Shown: one piece after another, positions 16,058 through 25,800 of the stretch
Numbering within the stretch: the first letter of the stretch is position 1
Layout: each line of letters begins with the position of its first letter
Source of the DNA: Streptomyces lavendulae subsp. lavendulae
Lineage (GTDB): Bacteria; Actinomycetota; Actinomycetes; Streptomycetales; Streptomycetaceae
Direction: 5' to 3'
DNA length: 64,000 nt
NCBI RefSeq assembly: GCF_002803845.1
Contig: NZ_CP024985.1
Location: forward strand, 4,278,001 to 4,342,000
The notes under the pieces: generated by a model
The model's database searches: none
What the model was told of the DNA's origin: nothing
The model's input: the letters and a program-made list of their open reading frames with translations, nothing else
Program-made: the position numbers and the translations under genes

Positions 16058-19000
16058 GCACCATGACCGACGAAGAGATCCGGCAGGGACTGCAGCAGAA
16101 CCGCGGCCTGCCCTACGGCGCGGCCCGCAACGCCCAGGCCGAGGCACTCACCGCGGCCGCCGAGGTCAGCGGGGACCCCGCACTGTTCCGCCAGGCGCTG
16201 ATCACCCAGATCGACGCCTACGAGTACAGCGCCGAACGCACCCGCATGGTCGTCCCGTTCGCCCGCCTCCTCCAGGAGTACGACCGCGACCCCACGGCCT
16301 TCGACGGCGGCCACGCCCACGCCCTGTTCTGGCGCTTCAAGTGGGTGGCCGGCCGGATCGTCGAATCCCCCGAGATCCCCATCGAGACGGTCACCCGCTG
16401 GCTCGACGACATGGAACGGCGCTACCGGATCGCCGGGTACAGCGAACGCGCCGTGCGCCAGTCCGAGTTCTACCTCGCCCACGCCACCGGAGACCGCGAG
16501 CGGGCCGAACGGGCCATCGCGCGGTGGCGAGCCGCCGACCGCGACTCCATGAGCGACTGCCGCGCCTGCGAGACCCACACCCAGGGCTGGTTCTGGGCCG
16601 ACCGGGGCGAGGACGCGAAGGCGATCGAGGTCTGGGAGCCGGTCCTCGGCGGCGACCAGACCTGCATGGAGGAGCCGCACCGGGTCCTCGCGCGCTCCCT
16701 GCTGCCCCTCGTACGGCTCGGCCGCGCCGACGAGGCCCGCTCCCACCACCTGCGGGGATACCGCCTGGCCCGGGGCAAGGAGAGCCTGCTGCGCTCCATC
16801 GGCGAGCACATCGAGTTCTGCGCCCTGACCGGCAACGAGGCCCGCGGCCTGGAGATCCTCTCCGAACACGCCGTCCACCTCGGACCGCTCGCGGACGTCG
16901 ACACCCAGATGGAGTTCTTCGGCGGCGCACTGGTCCTGCTGCACCGGCTGAACCGGCTCGGGCACGGCGCGGACCTGTCCGTCCCCTACGAGGGGTCCCC
17001 GCGCACCGTCGACGAGCTGTACGCGATCCTGCGCGACCAGGCCCTGGCGATCGCCGCCCGCTTCGACGCCCGCAACGGCGGCAGCCGGGTCTCGGACGAG
17101 TTGCGCGAGCGGATCGGACGGGAGCCGCTGCTCGACGTCCTCCCGCTGGGGGTGCGCAGCGCCGGACTGCCGCGAGCGGTGCCGGTGACGCCCGCCCCGG
17201 CCGCGGCACCGACCCGGCCGGAGGCCCCCGGGGCCGGGCTCGACGCCCTCGTGGAGCGCGCCCGCACCGCACGCGACTCGGGTCACCCGGGGGCGGACGC
17301 CCTGTGGGCGGAGGTGGCCGCACGGATCTCCGCCCTCCCCGCCCCCGAGGTGGACCCGCTGGTCACCGCCGACGTGGCCGACCACCAGGCCCTGGCCGCC
17401 GCACGGGCCGGGGCGAAGGAGGCCCCGCAGCTGCTGGCGGACGTCCGCGACCGGTACCGGGCACTGGGACGGGCGGAGCGCGTGGCCCTCACGGAGCTCC
17501 GGCTGGCGACCGCCGCCGCCCAGTCCGGGGAGGAGCCCGGACGGGTCCGGGAACTGCTGGCGGCCGCACTGCGCGCCGCCGAGGCACTGGACCCGGCCGA
17601 ACCGCTGCGGACCCGGCGGATCGCGCTCGCGGAGCTGTCGTCGATGCGCGTGGAGTCGTACCTGCGCACGGTCGAGGCGACGCGCACGCAGGACCACGAC
17701 CACGGGCATGACCACGGCCACGGCCACGGGGAGGAGCACGGCCACGAGGTGCTGGTGGCCGGACTCGGCGAGTTCGTCGCCACCTACGGCCCGGACCTCG
17801 CCGACCTGACCGCCGAGGCCGAGGAGACGCTGGGCCGGCTGGCGCTCTCCGCGGGCGACACCGACCGGGCCCTGCCCCTGCTGGCCTCCGCCGCGGCCCG
17901 GGTGGTCGGGGCCGACCGTCCGTGGGAGGCCGTGGACCCACTCGTGCTGCGGGCCGGCGTGCTGCTGTCCCTGGAGCGGCCCGAGGAGGCCGAGGAGGCC
18001 GCGCGGTCCGCCCTGGAACACGCCGCGGAGGTCGTCGACGCCGAGCAGCAGGGCATCGTACGGATCACCCTCGCGGACGTCCTGCTGCGCCGGGACTCGG
18101 CGGCGGAGGCCGCCGAGCACGCCCTGACGGCGGCGCACTGGTTCGACCAGGCCGGCCTGGCCTCCGACGGCGGCGCCCAGGCCCGGCTGCTGCTGGCCCG
18201 GGCCTATGCCGGGGAGGGCCGGACCGCCGACGCGGCGGAGGTGCTCCAGTCCACGCTGCCCGACCTGCTCCGGCACGGCGAGGGCCAGGCCGTCTCGGCG
18301 CGGGAGTTCCTGGGCAACCTGCTGCGGGAGCTGCGCGATGCGCGCGGCGCCGCGGAACAGTTCCTGCTGGCGGCGGAGCTGGTGCAGGGCTGGGAGGACC
18401 CGCGTCCGCAGGCGGGCTTCGCCCAGGCGGCCGCCGACTGCCTCTCCGACGCCGGCCTGGCCGGGGAGGCCGTCGCCGCCTACGAGCGGGCCCTGGAACT
18501 GCGGCGGCTGACCGGGGAGGCCGTCGTCTCCGAGGCGCGGATCCTGCGTTCGCTGGCCTGGCTGGGGCTGCGCGAGGCGGTCACGGACGAGACGACGGCC
18601 GCCGCCCGAACCCGGATGGACGAGGCGGCCGGGGTCCTGGAGGCCGCCCTGGCCCGGGACCCGGAGGATCCGGAGCTGCGGTCCGAGCTGGCCCAGACCT
18701 GGCACCAGCTGGCCCAGGTACTGGACCGGCGGGTCAGCGCCGAACTCCCCGACGAGGACGGGGACGAGGACGGGGACGAGGACGGTCGGGAAGGCCGGGA
18801 GGGCCGGGACGGGAGCGGTACCTCCCCGGCCCGGAACACGCTGGGCGCGGCGGGCATCGAGGCGCTGCGACTGGAGGAGATCGGGCTCTGGGAACGGGCG
18901 GCCGCGCTCTACGCCGCGCTCGGGACCGCGTACCTCCAGGAACGCTTCCAGTGCCTGAACAACGCCGCCTGGACGGACCAGGAGCTGGGACGGCCGGCGG

Positions 19001-19116
19001 CGGGGGCCGCCCGGATCTCCGCGCTGATCGAGGAGGTCGGGGCGCTGCCCGAGGGAACGGCCCCGGAGTGGCTGCTGCCGCAGGCGCATCGGGTCGTCAC
19101 GCACCTGACGGCCTGA
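16054..19116 (+). CDS. Large tetratricopeptide-type protein coupled to the Hsp90-like gene
   Basis: 1020 residues. GTG 16054 is chosen over ATG 16063 because AGGAGG lies seven bases before it and it overlaps the upstream stop. The sequence is almost entirely paired alpha helices with Ala/Leu-rich repeats such as 'AEEAARSALEHAAEV' and 'AVAAYERALELRRLTGEA', the hallmark of TPR arrays, mostly after residue 650. A segment near 330-370 and an earlier 'CRACETHTQGWF' region differ from TPR and form a separate N-terminal module. A His-Asp-Gly stretch (17694-17750) and an acidic Asp-Gly repeat (about 18755-18790) are low-complexity linkers. No enzymatic motif was found. It is probably the client adaptor or partner of the Hsp90-like ATPase. 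Confidence 0.8.
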   Translation: MSTMTDEEIRQGLQQNRGLPYGAARNAQAEALTAAAEVSGDPALFRQALITQIDAYEYSAERTRMVVPFARLLQEYDRDPTAFDGGHAHALFWRFKWVAGRIVESPEIPIETVTRWLDDMERRYRIAGYSERAVRQSEFYLAHATGDRERAERAIARWRAADRDSMSDCRACETHTQGWFWADRGEDAKAIEVWEPVLGGDQTCMEEPHRVLARSLLPLVRLGRADEARSHHLRGYRLARGKESLLRSIGEHIEFCALTGNEARGLEILSEHAVHLGPLADVDTQMEFFGGALVLLHRLNRLGHGADLSVPYEGSPRTVDELYAILRDQALAIAARFDARNGGSRVSDELRERIGREPLLDVLPLGVRSAGLPRAVPVTPAPAAAPTRPEAPGAGLDALVERARTARDSGHPGADALWAEVAARISALPAPEVDPLVTADVADHQALAAARAGAKEAPQLLADVRDRYRALGRAERVALTELRLATAAAQSGEEPGRVRELLAAALRAAEALDPAEPLRTRRIALAELSSMRVESYLRTVEATRTQDHDHGHDHGHGHGEEHGHEVLVAGLGEFVATYGPDLADLTAEAEETLGRLALSAGDTDRALPLLASAAARVVGADRPWEAVDPLVLRAGVLLSLERPEEAEEAARSALEHAAEVVDAEQQGIVRITLADVLLRRDSAAEAAEHALTAAHWFDQAGLASDGGAQARLLLARAYAGEGRTADAAEVLQSTLPDLLRHGEGQAVSAREFLGNLLRELRDARGAAEQFLLAAELVQGWEDPRPQAGFAQAAADCLSDAGLAGEAVAAYERALELRRLTGEAVVSEARILRSLAWLGLREAVTDETTAAARTRMDEAAGVLEAALARDPEDPELRSELAQTWHQLAQVLDRRVSAELPDEDGDEDGDEDGREGREGRDGSGTSPARNTLGAAGIEALRLEEIGLWERAAALYAALGTAYLQERFQCLNNAAWTDQELGRPAAGAARISALIEEVGALPEGTAPEWLLPQAHRVVTHLTA

Positions 19117-19130
19117 GGACACGACCGGCC

Positions 19131-19164
19131 CGGCCGGGACCCGCCCCGCGGCGGGTCCCGGCCG
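19131..19164 (+). terminator. Bidirectional terminator hairpin
   Basis: A 15-bp perfect stem (CGGCCGGGACCCGCC / its complement) with a CCGC loop lies between the convergent TPR and LLM genes. No U-tract, as is usual in this genome. Confidence 0.75.
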
Positions 19165-19178
19165 GAGCGCTGGACTTG

Positions 19179-20081
19179 TCAGGCGCCGAGCTGGGCGAGC
19201 GCCTCGGTGGCGATCCGCTCGAAGACGTTCTCGTCGGCCGCGAAGTCGGAGTCCGGGATCGGGGCGTGGATGACGATCTCGGTGAAGCCCAGCTCACGGT
19301 GCCGGCCCGCGAAGTCGACGAACGCGTCCACGGACTCCAGCATGGTGCTGCGCTCCGGCGTGAAGCCGGTCAGCAGGACCTTCTCGATGGTGTCGGACTC
19401 GCGCCCGATCTCCGCCAGGGCCTTCTCCAGCTTGCCGACCTGGACGCGCAGGGCCTCCAGCGACTGCTCGGGCGTCCCCTCGAAGACCTTCGGGTCACCG
19501 GCCGTCACCCAGGCCTGACCGTGGCTCGCGGCGAGCTTCACCCCGCGCGGGCCGGTCGCGGCCACGGCGAACGGCAGCCGCGGGCGCTGCACGCAGCCCG
19601 GGATGCTGCGGGCCTCCACGGCGGAGTAGAAGGTGCCGTGGTGGGTCAGGGAGCTCTCGGTCAGCAGCCGGTCGAGCAGCGGCACGAATTCGGCGAAGCG
19701 GTCCGCCCGCTCGCGCGGGCTCCACTCCTCCTGGCCCAGCGCCACCGCGTCGAAGCCGTTGCCTCCCGCGCCGATGCCGAGGGTGATGCGTCCGCCGGAG
19801 ACGTCGTCCAGCGTCATCAGGTCCTTGGCCAGGGTCACCGGGTGCCGGAAGTTCGGCGAGGTCACCAGCGTGCCCAGCCGGAGCCGATCGGTGACGGCGG
19901 CGGCAGCGGTCAGGGTGGGTACGGCCGCGTACCAGGGTCCGTCGCGGAAGGTCCGCCAGGTGAGGTGGTCATAGGTGTAAGCGGTGTGGAACCCGAGCCG
20001 CTCGGCCCGCTCCCACTGGTCACGCCCGCCCTCGTGCCAAGGACGGACCGGGAGGATGACAGTGCTCAGACGCAGACTCAT
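19179..20081 (-). CDS. LLM-class flavin (FMN/F420)-dependent oxidoreductase
   Basis: 300 residues from ATG 20081. The TIM-barrel luciferase-like signature is clear: 'LSTVILPVRPW' first strand, 'FHTAYTYDHLTWR', 'DRLRLGTLVTSPNFRHPVTLAKDLMTLDDVSGGRITLGIGAGG' region (cofactor-binding loop) and C-terminal 'GFTEIVIHAPIPD'. The 'NFRHP..LAK' pattern is common among F420-dependent members of actinobacteria, but flavin cannot be excluded. The upstream TAGGCT, seven bases before the ATG, indicates a leaderless transcript and rejects the longer open frame that reads into the parS pair. Substrate unknown. Confidence 0.85.
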   Translation of the reverse strand: MSLRLSTVILPVRPWHEGGRDQWERAERLGFHTAYTYDHLTWRTFRDGPWYAAVPTLTAAAAVTDRLRLGTLVTSPNFRHPVTLAKDLMTLDDVSGGRITLGIGAGGNGFDAVALGQEEWSPRERADRFAEFVPLLDRLLTESSLTHHGTFYSAVEARSIPGCVQRPRLPFAVAATGPRGVKLAASHGQAWVTAGDPKVFEGTPEQSLEALRVQVGKLEKALAEIGRESDTIEKVLLTGFTPERSTMLESVDAFVDFAGRHRELGFTEIVIHAPIPDSDFAADENVFERIATEALAQLGA

Positions 20082-20088
20082 GCGTTCG

Positions 20089-20094
20089 AGCCTA
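20089..20094 (-). promoter_or_regulatory. Putative leaderless -10 of LLM gene
   Basis: TAGGCT on the minus strand, seven bases before the ATG at 20081. It is identical to the pheA element. Confidence 0.5.
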
Positions 20095-20173
20095 CGGGCG
20101 CCTCCGCACCAACCGCACATTCCGCACCGCGCGTCCCGCCGGTACGGGGCGCCCGCCGACGTGCCCGCGCCGT

Positions 20174-20187
20174 GTTTCACGTGAAAC
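20174..20187. promoter_or_regulatory. parS site
   Basis: Exact GTTTCACGTGAAAC. It forms a tandem pair with the site at 20197, centres 23 bp apart, in a divergent gap. Confidence 0.93.
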
Positions 20188-20196
20188 ATCTCGACG

Positions 20197-20210
20197 GTTT
20201 CACGTGAAAC
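20197..20210. promoter_or_regulatory. parS site
   Basis: Exact GTTTCACGTGAAAC, second of a pair separated by nine bases. Confidence 0.93.
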
Positions 20211-20262
20211 ATATCCGCACCGGCTGGCCTGGGCGCCGGGGAGCATGGGCGAAGATGGAGCG

Positions 20263-21123
20263 GTGACCTCGGCTCCTCAGCGCCCGGACGGGCCAACCCC
20301 CGTGACCCGGCTCATCGCCACCGACCTCGACGGCACCCTGCTGCGCGACGACAAGTCCGTCTCGCACCGCACCGTGGCCGCGCTCGCCGCCGCCGAGGAG
20401 GCCGGGATCGAGGTCTTCTTCGTCACCGGCCGCCCGGCCCGCTGGATGGACGTGGTCAGCGATCACGTCCAGGGCCACGGCCTGGCGATCTGCGCGAACG
20501 GGGCGGCCGTCGTCGACCTCCATGCCGACCGGGAGTTCGTGCAGGTCAGGGCGCTGCCCCGGGCCACCGCCCTGACGGTCGTACGGACCCTGCGGAAGGC
20601 CGCCCCCGGTACCTCCTTCGCGGTCGAGCTGACCACCGGCATCAACTACGAGCCGGCCTATCCGCCGTTCTTCGAGAGCCCGGGCGCCACGGTCGCCACC
20701 GCCGAGAAGCTGCTGAACGAGGAGACCGACGACACGGCGGCGCCCGTGCTGAAGCTGCTCGCCCACCACGCCGAACTGGCACCGGACGAGTTCCTCGCCC
20801 TGGCCCGCTCGGCCGCCGGCGCCTACGCATCGATCACCCGCTCCAGCCCGACCGCCCTGCTGGAGATCAGCGGGCTCGGTGTGTCCAAGGCCAGCACCCT
20901 GGCCCGGTGCTGCGCCGAGCGCGGTATCTCCCCCGCCGAGGTGGTCGCGTTCGGGGACATGCCGAACGACGTGGAGATGCTCCGCTGGGCGGGCACCTCG
21001 TACGCGATGGGCAACGCCCACCCGGACGTGATCGCGGCCGCCTCGGGCCGTACGGTCGCCAACAACGAGGACGGGGTCGCCGTCGTCATCGAGCGCATCC
21101 TCGCCGAACGCTCCGCGGGATGA
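20263..21123 (+). CDS. HAD-superfamily hydrolase, Cof type (paralogue of 3060-3872)
   Basis: 286 residues from GTG 20263; an in-frame ATG at 20245 would add six residues. GAAGAT six bases before the GTG fits a leaderless promoter and favours the shorter form. HAD motifs: 'ATDLDGTLLRDD', 'VFFVTGRPARW', Lys in 'GVSKASTL', and 'FGDMPNDVEMLRWAG'. The C2 cap contains a 'GTSFAVELTTG' strand. It is about the length of, and shares the 'NNEDGVAVVIER' C-terminal signature with, the HAD next to serS, so the two are old duplicates. It ends 10 bp from the convergent kinase stop. Substrate unknown; phosphatase activity likely. Confidence 0.83.
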   Translation: MTSAPQRPDGPTPVTRLIATDLDGTLLRDDKSVSHRTVAALAAAEEAGIEVFFVTGRPARWMDVVSDHVQGHGLAICANGAAVVDLHADREFVQVRALPRATALTVVRTLRKAAPGTSFAVELTTGINYEPAYPPFFESPGATVATAEKLLNEETDDTAAPVLKLLAHHAELAPDEFLALARSAAGAYASITRSSPTALLEISGLGVSKASTLARCCAERGISPAEVVAFGDMPNDVEMLRWAGTSYAMGNAHPDVIAAASGRTVANNEDGVAVVIERILAERSAG

Positions 21124-21133
21124 CGGCACGGGC

Positions 21134-22870
21134 CTAGAGCGGGGCCTCCCACACCAGGGTCGTCCCGCCGCCCTCCTCGCCGATGCCGGGCCCGTAGAAG
21201 CTGGTTCCGCCCAGCGACTCGGCCCGGCGGCGCAGGTTGCGCAGGCCGCTGCGCCGTCCGCCCTCCGTGATGCCCACCCCGTCGTCCGCGACCTCCAGCC
21301 GCACTCCGGGCCGGCCGTCGTCCAGGGTGACGGTGGAATCGAGCACCACCTCGATGCGGGAGGCCTCCGAGTGCCGGAAGGCGTTCGACAGGGCCTCGCG
21401 CAGGGCCGCGATCAGGTTCTTGCCGACCAGCTCGCCCACCACCGTGTCGATCGGGCCCAGAAAGCGGTGCGCGGGCTTGAAGCCCAGCGGCACGGCGGCC
21501 ATGTTGATCTCCCTCAGCACCCGGGTGCGCAGTCCCGAGGGGGCCTCCGCCGGGCCCTGCTGGAGCGCGAAGATCGCGGTCCGGATCTCCTGGATCGTGA
21601 CGTCCAGCTCGTCCACGGCCTTGCCCACCCCGTCACGGACCTCCGGAACGATGGACCTCCGCTGGGCGCCCTCCAGCATCATCCCCGTGGCGAACAGCCG
21701 CTGGATGACCAGGTCGTGCAGGTCGCGGGCGATCCGGTCGCGGTCCTCGAACACCGCGAGCCGCTCCCGGTCGCGCTGCGCCTCGGCCATCATCAGCGCG
21801 AGCGCGGCCTGCGAGGCGAACTGCGTGGCCAGGGTCCGTTCCGCCTCGGTGAACGGCCTCTTGCCACGGGCCCTGGGGGTGACCAGGGCGCCCAGCACCC
21901 GGCCACCGCTGTGCAGGGGGAGCATCATGCAAGGCCCGTACTGGCTGGTGAGCCGGCTGATCATGCGCGGGTCACCGGCGAGGTCGTCCACGAACACGGG
22001 CTCACCGCGCAGCAGCCTGTCCACCACCGGACTCTCCGCCGGGATGACCACGCCGAGCGAGGTGGCCGGGTTCTCGGCGGAGACGGCGACGATCTCCATC
22101 CCGCCCTCCTCCGCCGGCAGCATCACGATCCCGGCGGCGGAGTCGGCCAGCCGGCGGGCCTGTTCGGCGACCACCGCGAGGGCGTCGTCCGCGTCCCCGC
22201 CCGACAGCAGGGCGGTGGTGACGGCCACCGACCCGTCGATCCACCGCTCGCGCTGGGTCGCGGCCTCGTAGAGCCGGGCGTTGCCGATGGCGATGCCCGC
22301 CTCGGTGGCCAGCACCCGGACCATGTGGACGTCGTAGTCGTTGAACTCGCCGCCGCCGTTCTTCTCGGCGAGGTAGAGGTTGCCGAAGATCTCGCCCTGG
22401 ACCCGGATGGGCACCCCGAGGAAGGTCTTCATGGGCGGGTGGTGTGCGGGGAACCCGGCCGACCTCGGATCCTTCGCCAGATCGGCGAGGTGCACCGTGT
22501 CCGGATGGGAGATCAGCGCACCGAGCAGACCCCGCTTGCCGTCCGGACGGCTCCCGATCTTCCGCGCCAGCTCGGCGCTGACGCCGTAGGTGACGAAGTC
22601 CGAAAGGCCACGGCCCTCGACGTCCACGACGCCGATCGCCGCATAGCGGGCGTCGGCGAGCTCGGCGGCCGTCTCACAGATGCGGTCGAGCGTGGAGTGC
22701 AGTTCGAGCCCGGTCCCGACCGAGCGCATGGCCTCCAGGAGTTGGGGGACCCGGGCGGTCAGCTCGGTGGACAGCCCCTGCAGGCTCCGGGTGGCCCGGG
22801 TGGCGGCCTCCAACGGGTCCGGCGTTCCCCCTGTGGGGTCCGGTGGTTCCTGAGACTCCTGCGCTGACAT
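21134..22870 (-). CDS. Sensor histidine kinase with two GAF domains, DosS/DevS-like
   Basis: 578 residues, soluble. GAF-A spans about 55-205, GAF-B about 220-365, then a HisKA_3 dimerisation domain with 'RIARDLHDLVIQRL' (phospho-His H385) and an HATPase_c domain (N-box 'LREALSNAFRHS', 'DDGVGI'). GAF-A contains 'FPAHHPPMKTFLGVP' and 'GNLYL'. In M. tuberculosis DosS the proximal haem ligand H149 and distal Y171 are 22 residues apart in the same motifs; here H144 and Y166 keep that spacing. It follows cydDC by 24 bp on the same strand and may be in the cyd transcript. No response regulator gene is adjacent. Confidence 0.88.
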   Translation of the reverse strand: MSAQESQEPPDPTGGTPDPLEAATRATRSLQGLSTELTARVPQLLEAMRSVGTGLELHSTLDRICETAAELADARYAAIGVVDVEGRGLSDFVTYGVSAELARKIGSRPDGKRGLLGALISHPDTVHLADLAKDPRSAGFPAHHPPMKTFLGVPIRVQGEIFGNLYLAEKNGGGEFNDYDVHMVRVLATEAGIAIGNARLYEAATQRERWIDGSVAVTTALLSGGDADDALAVVAEQARRLADSAAGIVMLPAEEGGMEIVAVSAENPATSLGVVIPAESPVVDRLLRGEPVFVDDLAGDPRMISRLTSQYGPCMMLPLHSGGRVLGALVTPRARGKRPFTEAERTLATQFASQAALALMMAEAQRDRERLAVFEDRDRIARDLHDLVIQRLFATGMMLEGAQRRSIVPEVRDGVGKAVDELDVTIQEIRTAIFALQQGPAEAPSGLRTRVLREINMAAVPLGFKPAHRFLGPIDTVVGELVGKNLIAALREALSNAFRHSEASRIEVVLDSTVTLDDGRPGVRLEVADDGVGITEGGRRSGLRNLRRRAESLGGTSFYGPGIGEEGGGTTLVWEAPL

Positions 22871-22894
22871 GTCCTTGAGAGTAGTTAGTCCCGT

Positions 22895-25800
22895 TTAGGA
22901 GGGAAAGTCAGCAAGGTGAAACTCGGCCAGTGCCCCGTCCGCCTCCCGTTCCCGTTCCAGGAGCCCGCGCAGCGGACCCTCGACCGCCGCCAGCTCGGCG
23001 TAGGCACCCCGCTGGACGACCGCTCCCCGGTCCAGGACGAGCACCTCGTCCACCGCCTCCAGCCCGGCCAGCCGGTGCGTGATCAGCACGGTGGTCCGGC
23101 CCTCGGTCGCCGCCAGCAGATCGGCCGTCAGGGCGTCCGCGGTCGCCAGGTCCAGGTGTTCGGCCGGCTCGTCCAGCACCAGCACGGGGAAATCGGCGAG
23201 CAGCGCCCGGGCCAGGGCCAGCCGCTGGCGCTGTCCCCCGGAGATCCGCTCACCGTGCTCGCCGACCAGGGTGTCCAGCCCGTCCGGCAGGCCGTCCGCC
23301 CACTCCAGCAGCCGGGCCGCGGCGAGGGCCCCGCGCAGTTCCTCCTCGCTCGCCCCGGTGCGGGCCAGGCGCAGGTTCTCGCGGACCGAGCTGTCGAAGA
23401 GGTGCGCGTCCTGGGCGCACAGACCCACGGAGCGGCGTACGTCGTCGCCGTCCAGGGTGCGCGCGTCGACACCGCCCAGGGTGTACCCGCCCTCGCGCTG
23501 GTCGAGGAACCGCAGCAGGACCTGGGCGAGGGTGGTCTTGCCCGAGCCCGACGGCCCGACGACCGCGATGCGCCGCCCCGCTTCGAGGGTCAGGTCCAGC
23601 CCGTGCAGCGCGTCCCGTTCCTGGCCCGGGTGGCGGGCGGCCAGCCCGGTCAGCCGCAGGGGGAAGGGCGAGCCCGCCGGCTCGGCCGGCTCCGCCGGCT
23701 CGGTGACCGGCACGGGCGCGTCGATGACCTCGTAGACCCGCTCCGCGCTACGGCGCACCCGCTGGCGGTACTGGACCGCCAGCGGCAGCCCGCTGACCGC
23801 CTCGAAGGCGGCGAGCGGGGTGAGCACCACCACCGCCATGGCCACTCCGGACAGCCGTCCGGAGGCGACGGCCTCCGCGCCCGCGAGCGCCGCGCACACC
23901 ACCGTGAGCCCGCACACCAGCGCCGACAGCCCGCTGCCGAGTCCGGTGGCGGCGGCCCCGCGCGAGGCGATCCGGGTCAGCACGCCGTCGCTCTCCCGCG
24001 CCCGCCCCTTCCGGTCGGCCAGGGCTCCGGCGACCGTCAGCTCGGCGGTGCCGGTCAGTAGATCGGTCACCCGGGTGGCGAGCTCGCCCCGCGCCGGTGC
24101 CAGCCGCCGCTCGGCGGCCCGCGAACAGGCCCCGCTGACCAGCGGCACCACGACCCCGGCCAGGAGCAGACCCACCGCGAGCGCGGCCCCGGCCTCGGGC
24201 AGCAGCCAGGCGGTGAACGCCACCGACCCGGTGCCGACCAGTACCGCGGTGCCGACCGGCAGCAGCCAGCGCAGCCAGTAGTCCTGCAGGGCGTCGGCAT
24301 CCGCGACCAGCCGCGACAGCAGGTCCCCGCGCCGCTGTTCCCGCAGTCCGGCGGGCGCGATCCGCTCCAGGCGGCGGTACACCGCGACCCGCAGGTCCGC
24401 GAGCATCCGCAGCACGGCGTCGTGCGACACGAGCCGCTCGGCGTAACGGAAGACGGCCCGCCCGATACCGAAGGCACGTGTGGCCGTGACGGCCACCATC
24501 AGGTACATCACCGGCGGCTGCTGCGAGGCCCGGGAGATCAGCCACCCGGACACGGCCATCAGGCCGACGCTGCACCCGACGGCCAGCGCACCCAGCAGCA
24601 GCCCGCGCCGGAAGCGGCCCTGCCAGGCCGAAGCCACCGCCCGCACCCGGCGCAGCGGGTCACCGCCGCCGCTGTCGCCGCCCCCGGCGACCGCGTCCCG
24701 CTCGGGCGCCGCACCCAGGATCCACTCCCCGGGATCGGCGGCCACCGGACCGCGCGGGGCGCTCACGACTGCCGGGACCCGGTCCGCGGGCAGGACCGGA
24801 GCCCCCTCGCCCACCCGCACCACCCGGTCGGCCACGGCCAGCAGCGCCGGCCGGTGCACGACCAGCAGCACGGTCCGCCCGACCGCGAGGCGGCGTACGG
24901 CCTCCACCACGGCGGCCTCGGTCCCGCCGTCCAGGGCGGCCGTCGGTTCGTCCAGCAGCAGCACCGGCCGGTCGGCGAGGAACGCCCTGGCCAGGGCCAG
25001 TCGCTGGCGCTGGCCCGCGGACAGGCCCACCCCGCCCTCACCGAGCGGGGTCCGCGTCCCGCCCGGCAGGGCCGACACGAACTCCCAGGCCCCGGCGTCG
25101 CGCAGCGCGGCCTCCACGGCCTCGTCGGAAGCCCCGGGGCGCGCCAGCCGTACGTTCTCGGCGATGGTCCCCGCGAACAGGTGCGGGCGCTGCGGCACCC
25201 AGGCCACCCGCTCCCGCCACTGCTCCAGGGAGAGCCCGTCCAGGTCCGCGTCCCCGATCCGGACCCGCCCGCCGGTCGGCGTCACGAAGCCCAGCAACAC
25301 ATGGAGCAGGGTGGACTTGCCCGCCCCGCTGGGCCCGGTGAGGGCCACGCACTCGCCCGGCGCGACGGTGAACGACACCGGTCCCGGCGAGCTCGCGCTC
25401 CGCCCCTCGTAGCGGACCTCGACCGCGTCGAACTCGATCCGCAGCCCGTCGGCGGGCACCGGCGCCCCGCCGCCCGGCGCGGGGGCGGGGGTCTCCAGCA
25501 CCTCGAAGATCTGCTCCGCGGCGGCCAGCCCCTCGGCGGCCGCGTGGTACTGCGCCCCGACCTGGCGCAGCGGCAGGTACGCCTCCGGCGCCAGGACCAG
25601 GATCACCAGGCCGGTGTACAGGTCGAGCTCCCCGTGCACGAGCCGCATGCCGATCGTGACCGCGACCAGCGCGACCGAGAGGGTGGCGAGCAGCTCCAGC
25701 GCGAACGAGGAGAGGAAGGCGATGCGCAGCGTGCGCATCGTGGCCCGGCGGTAGTCGTCGGTGATCGAGCGGATCGACTCGGCCTGCGCCTTGGCCCGGC

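Noticed and set aside
15928..19122. A very long minus-strand open frame opposite the TPR gene
   Set aside because: It is an antisense shadow of a GC-rich gene: arginine/glycine/proline-rich, no domains, and the plus-strand frame is coupled to the Hsp90-like gene.
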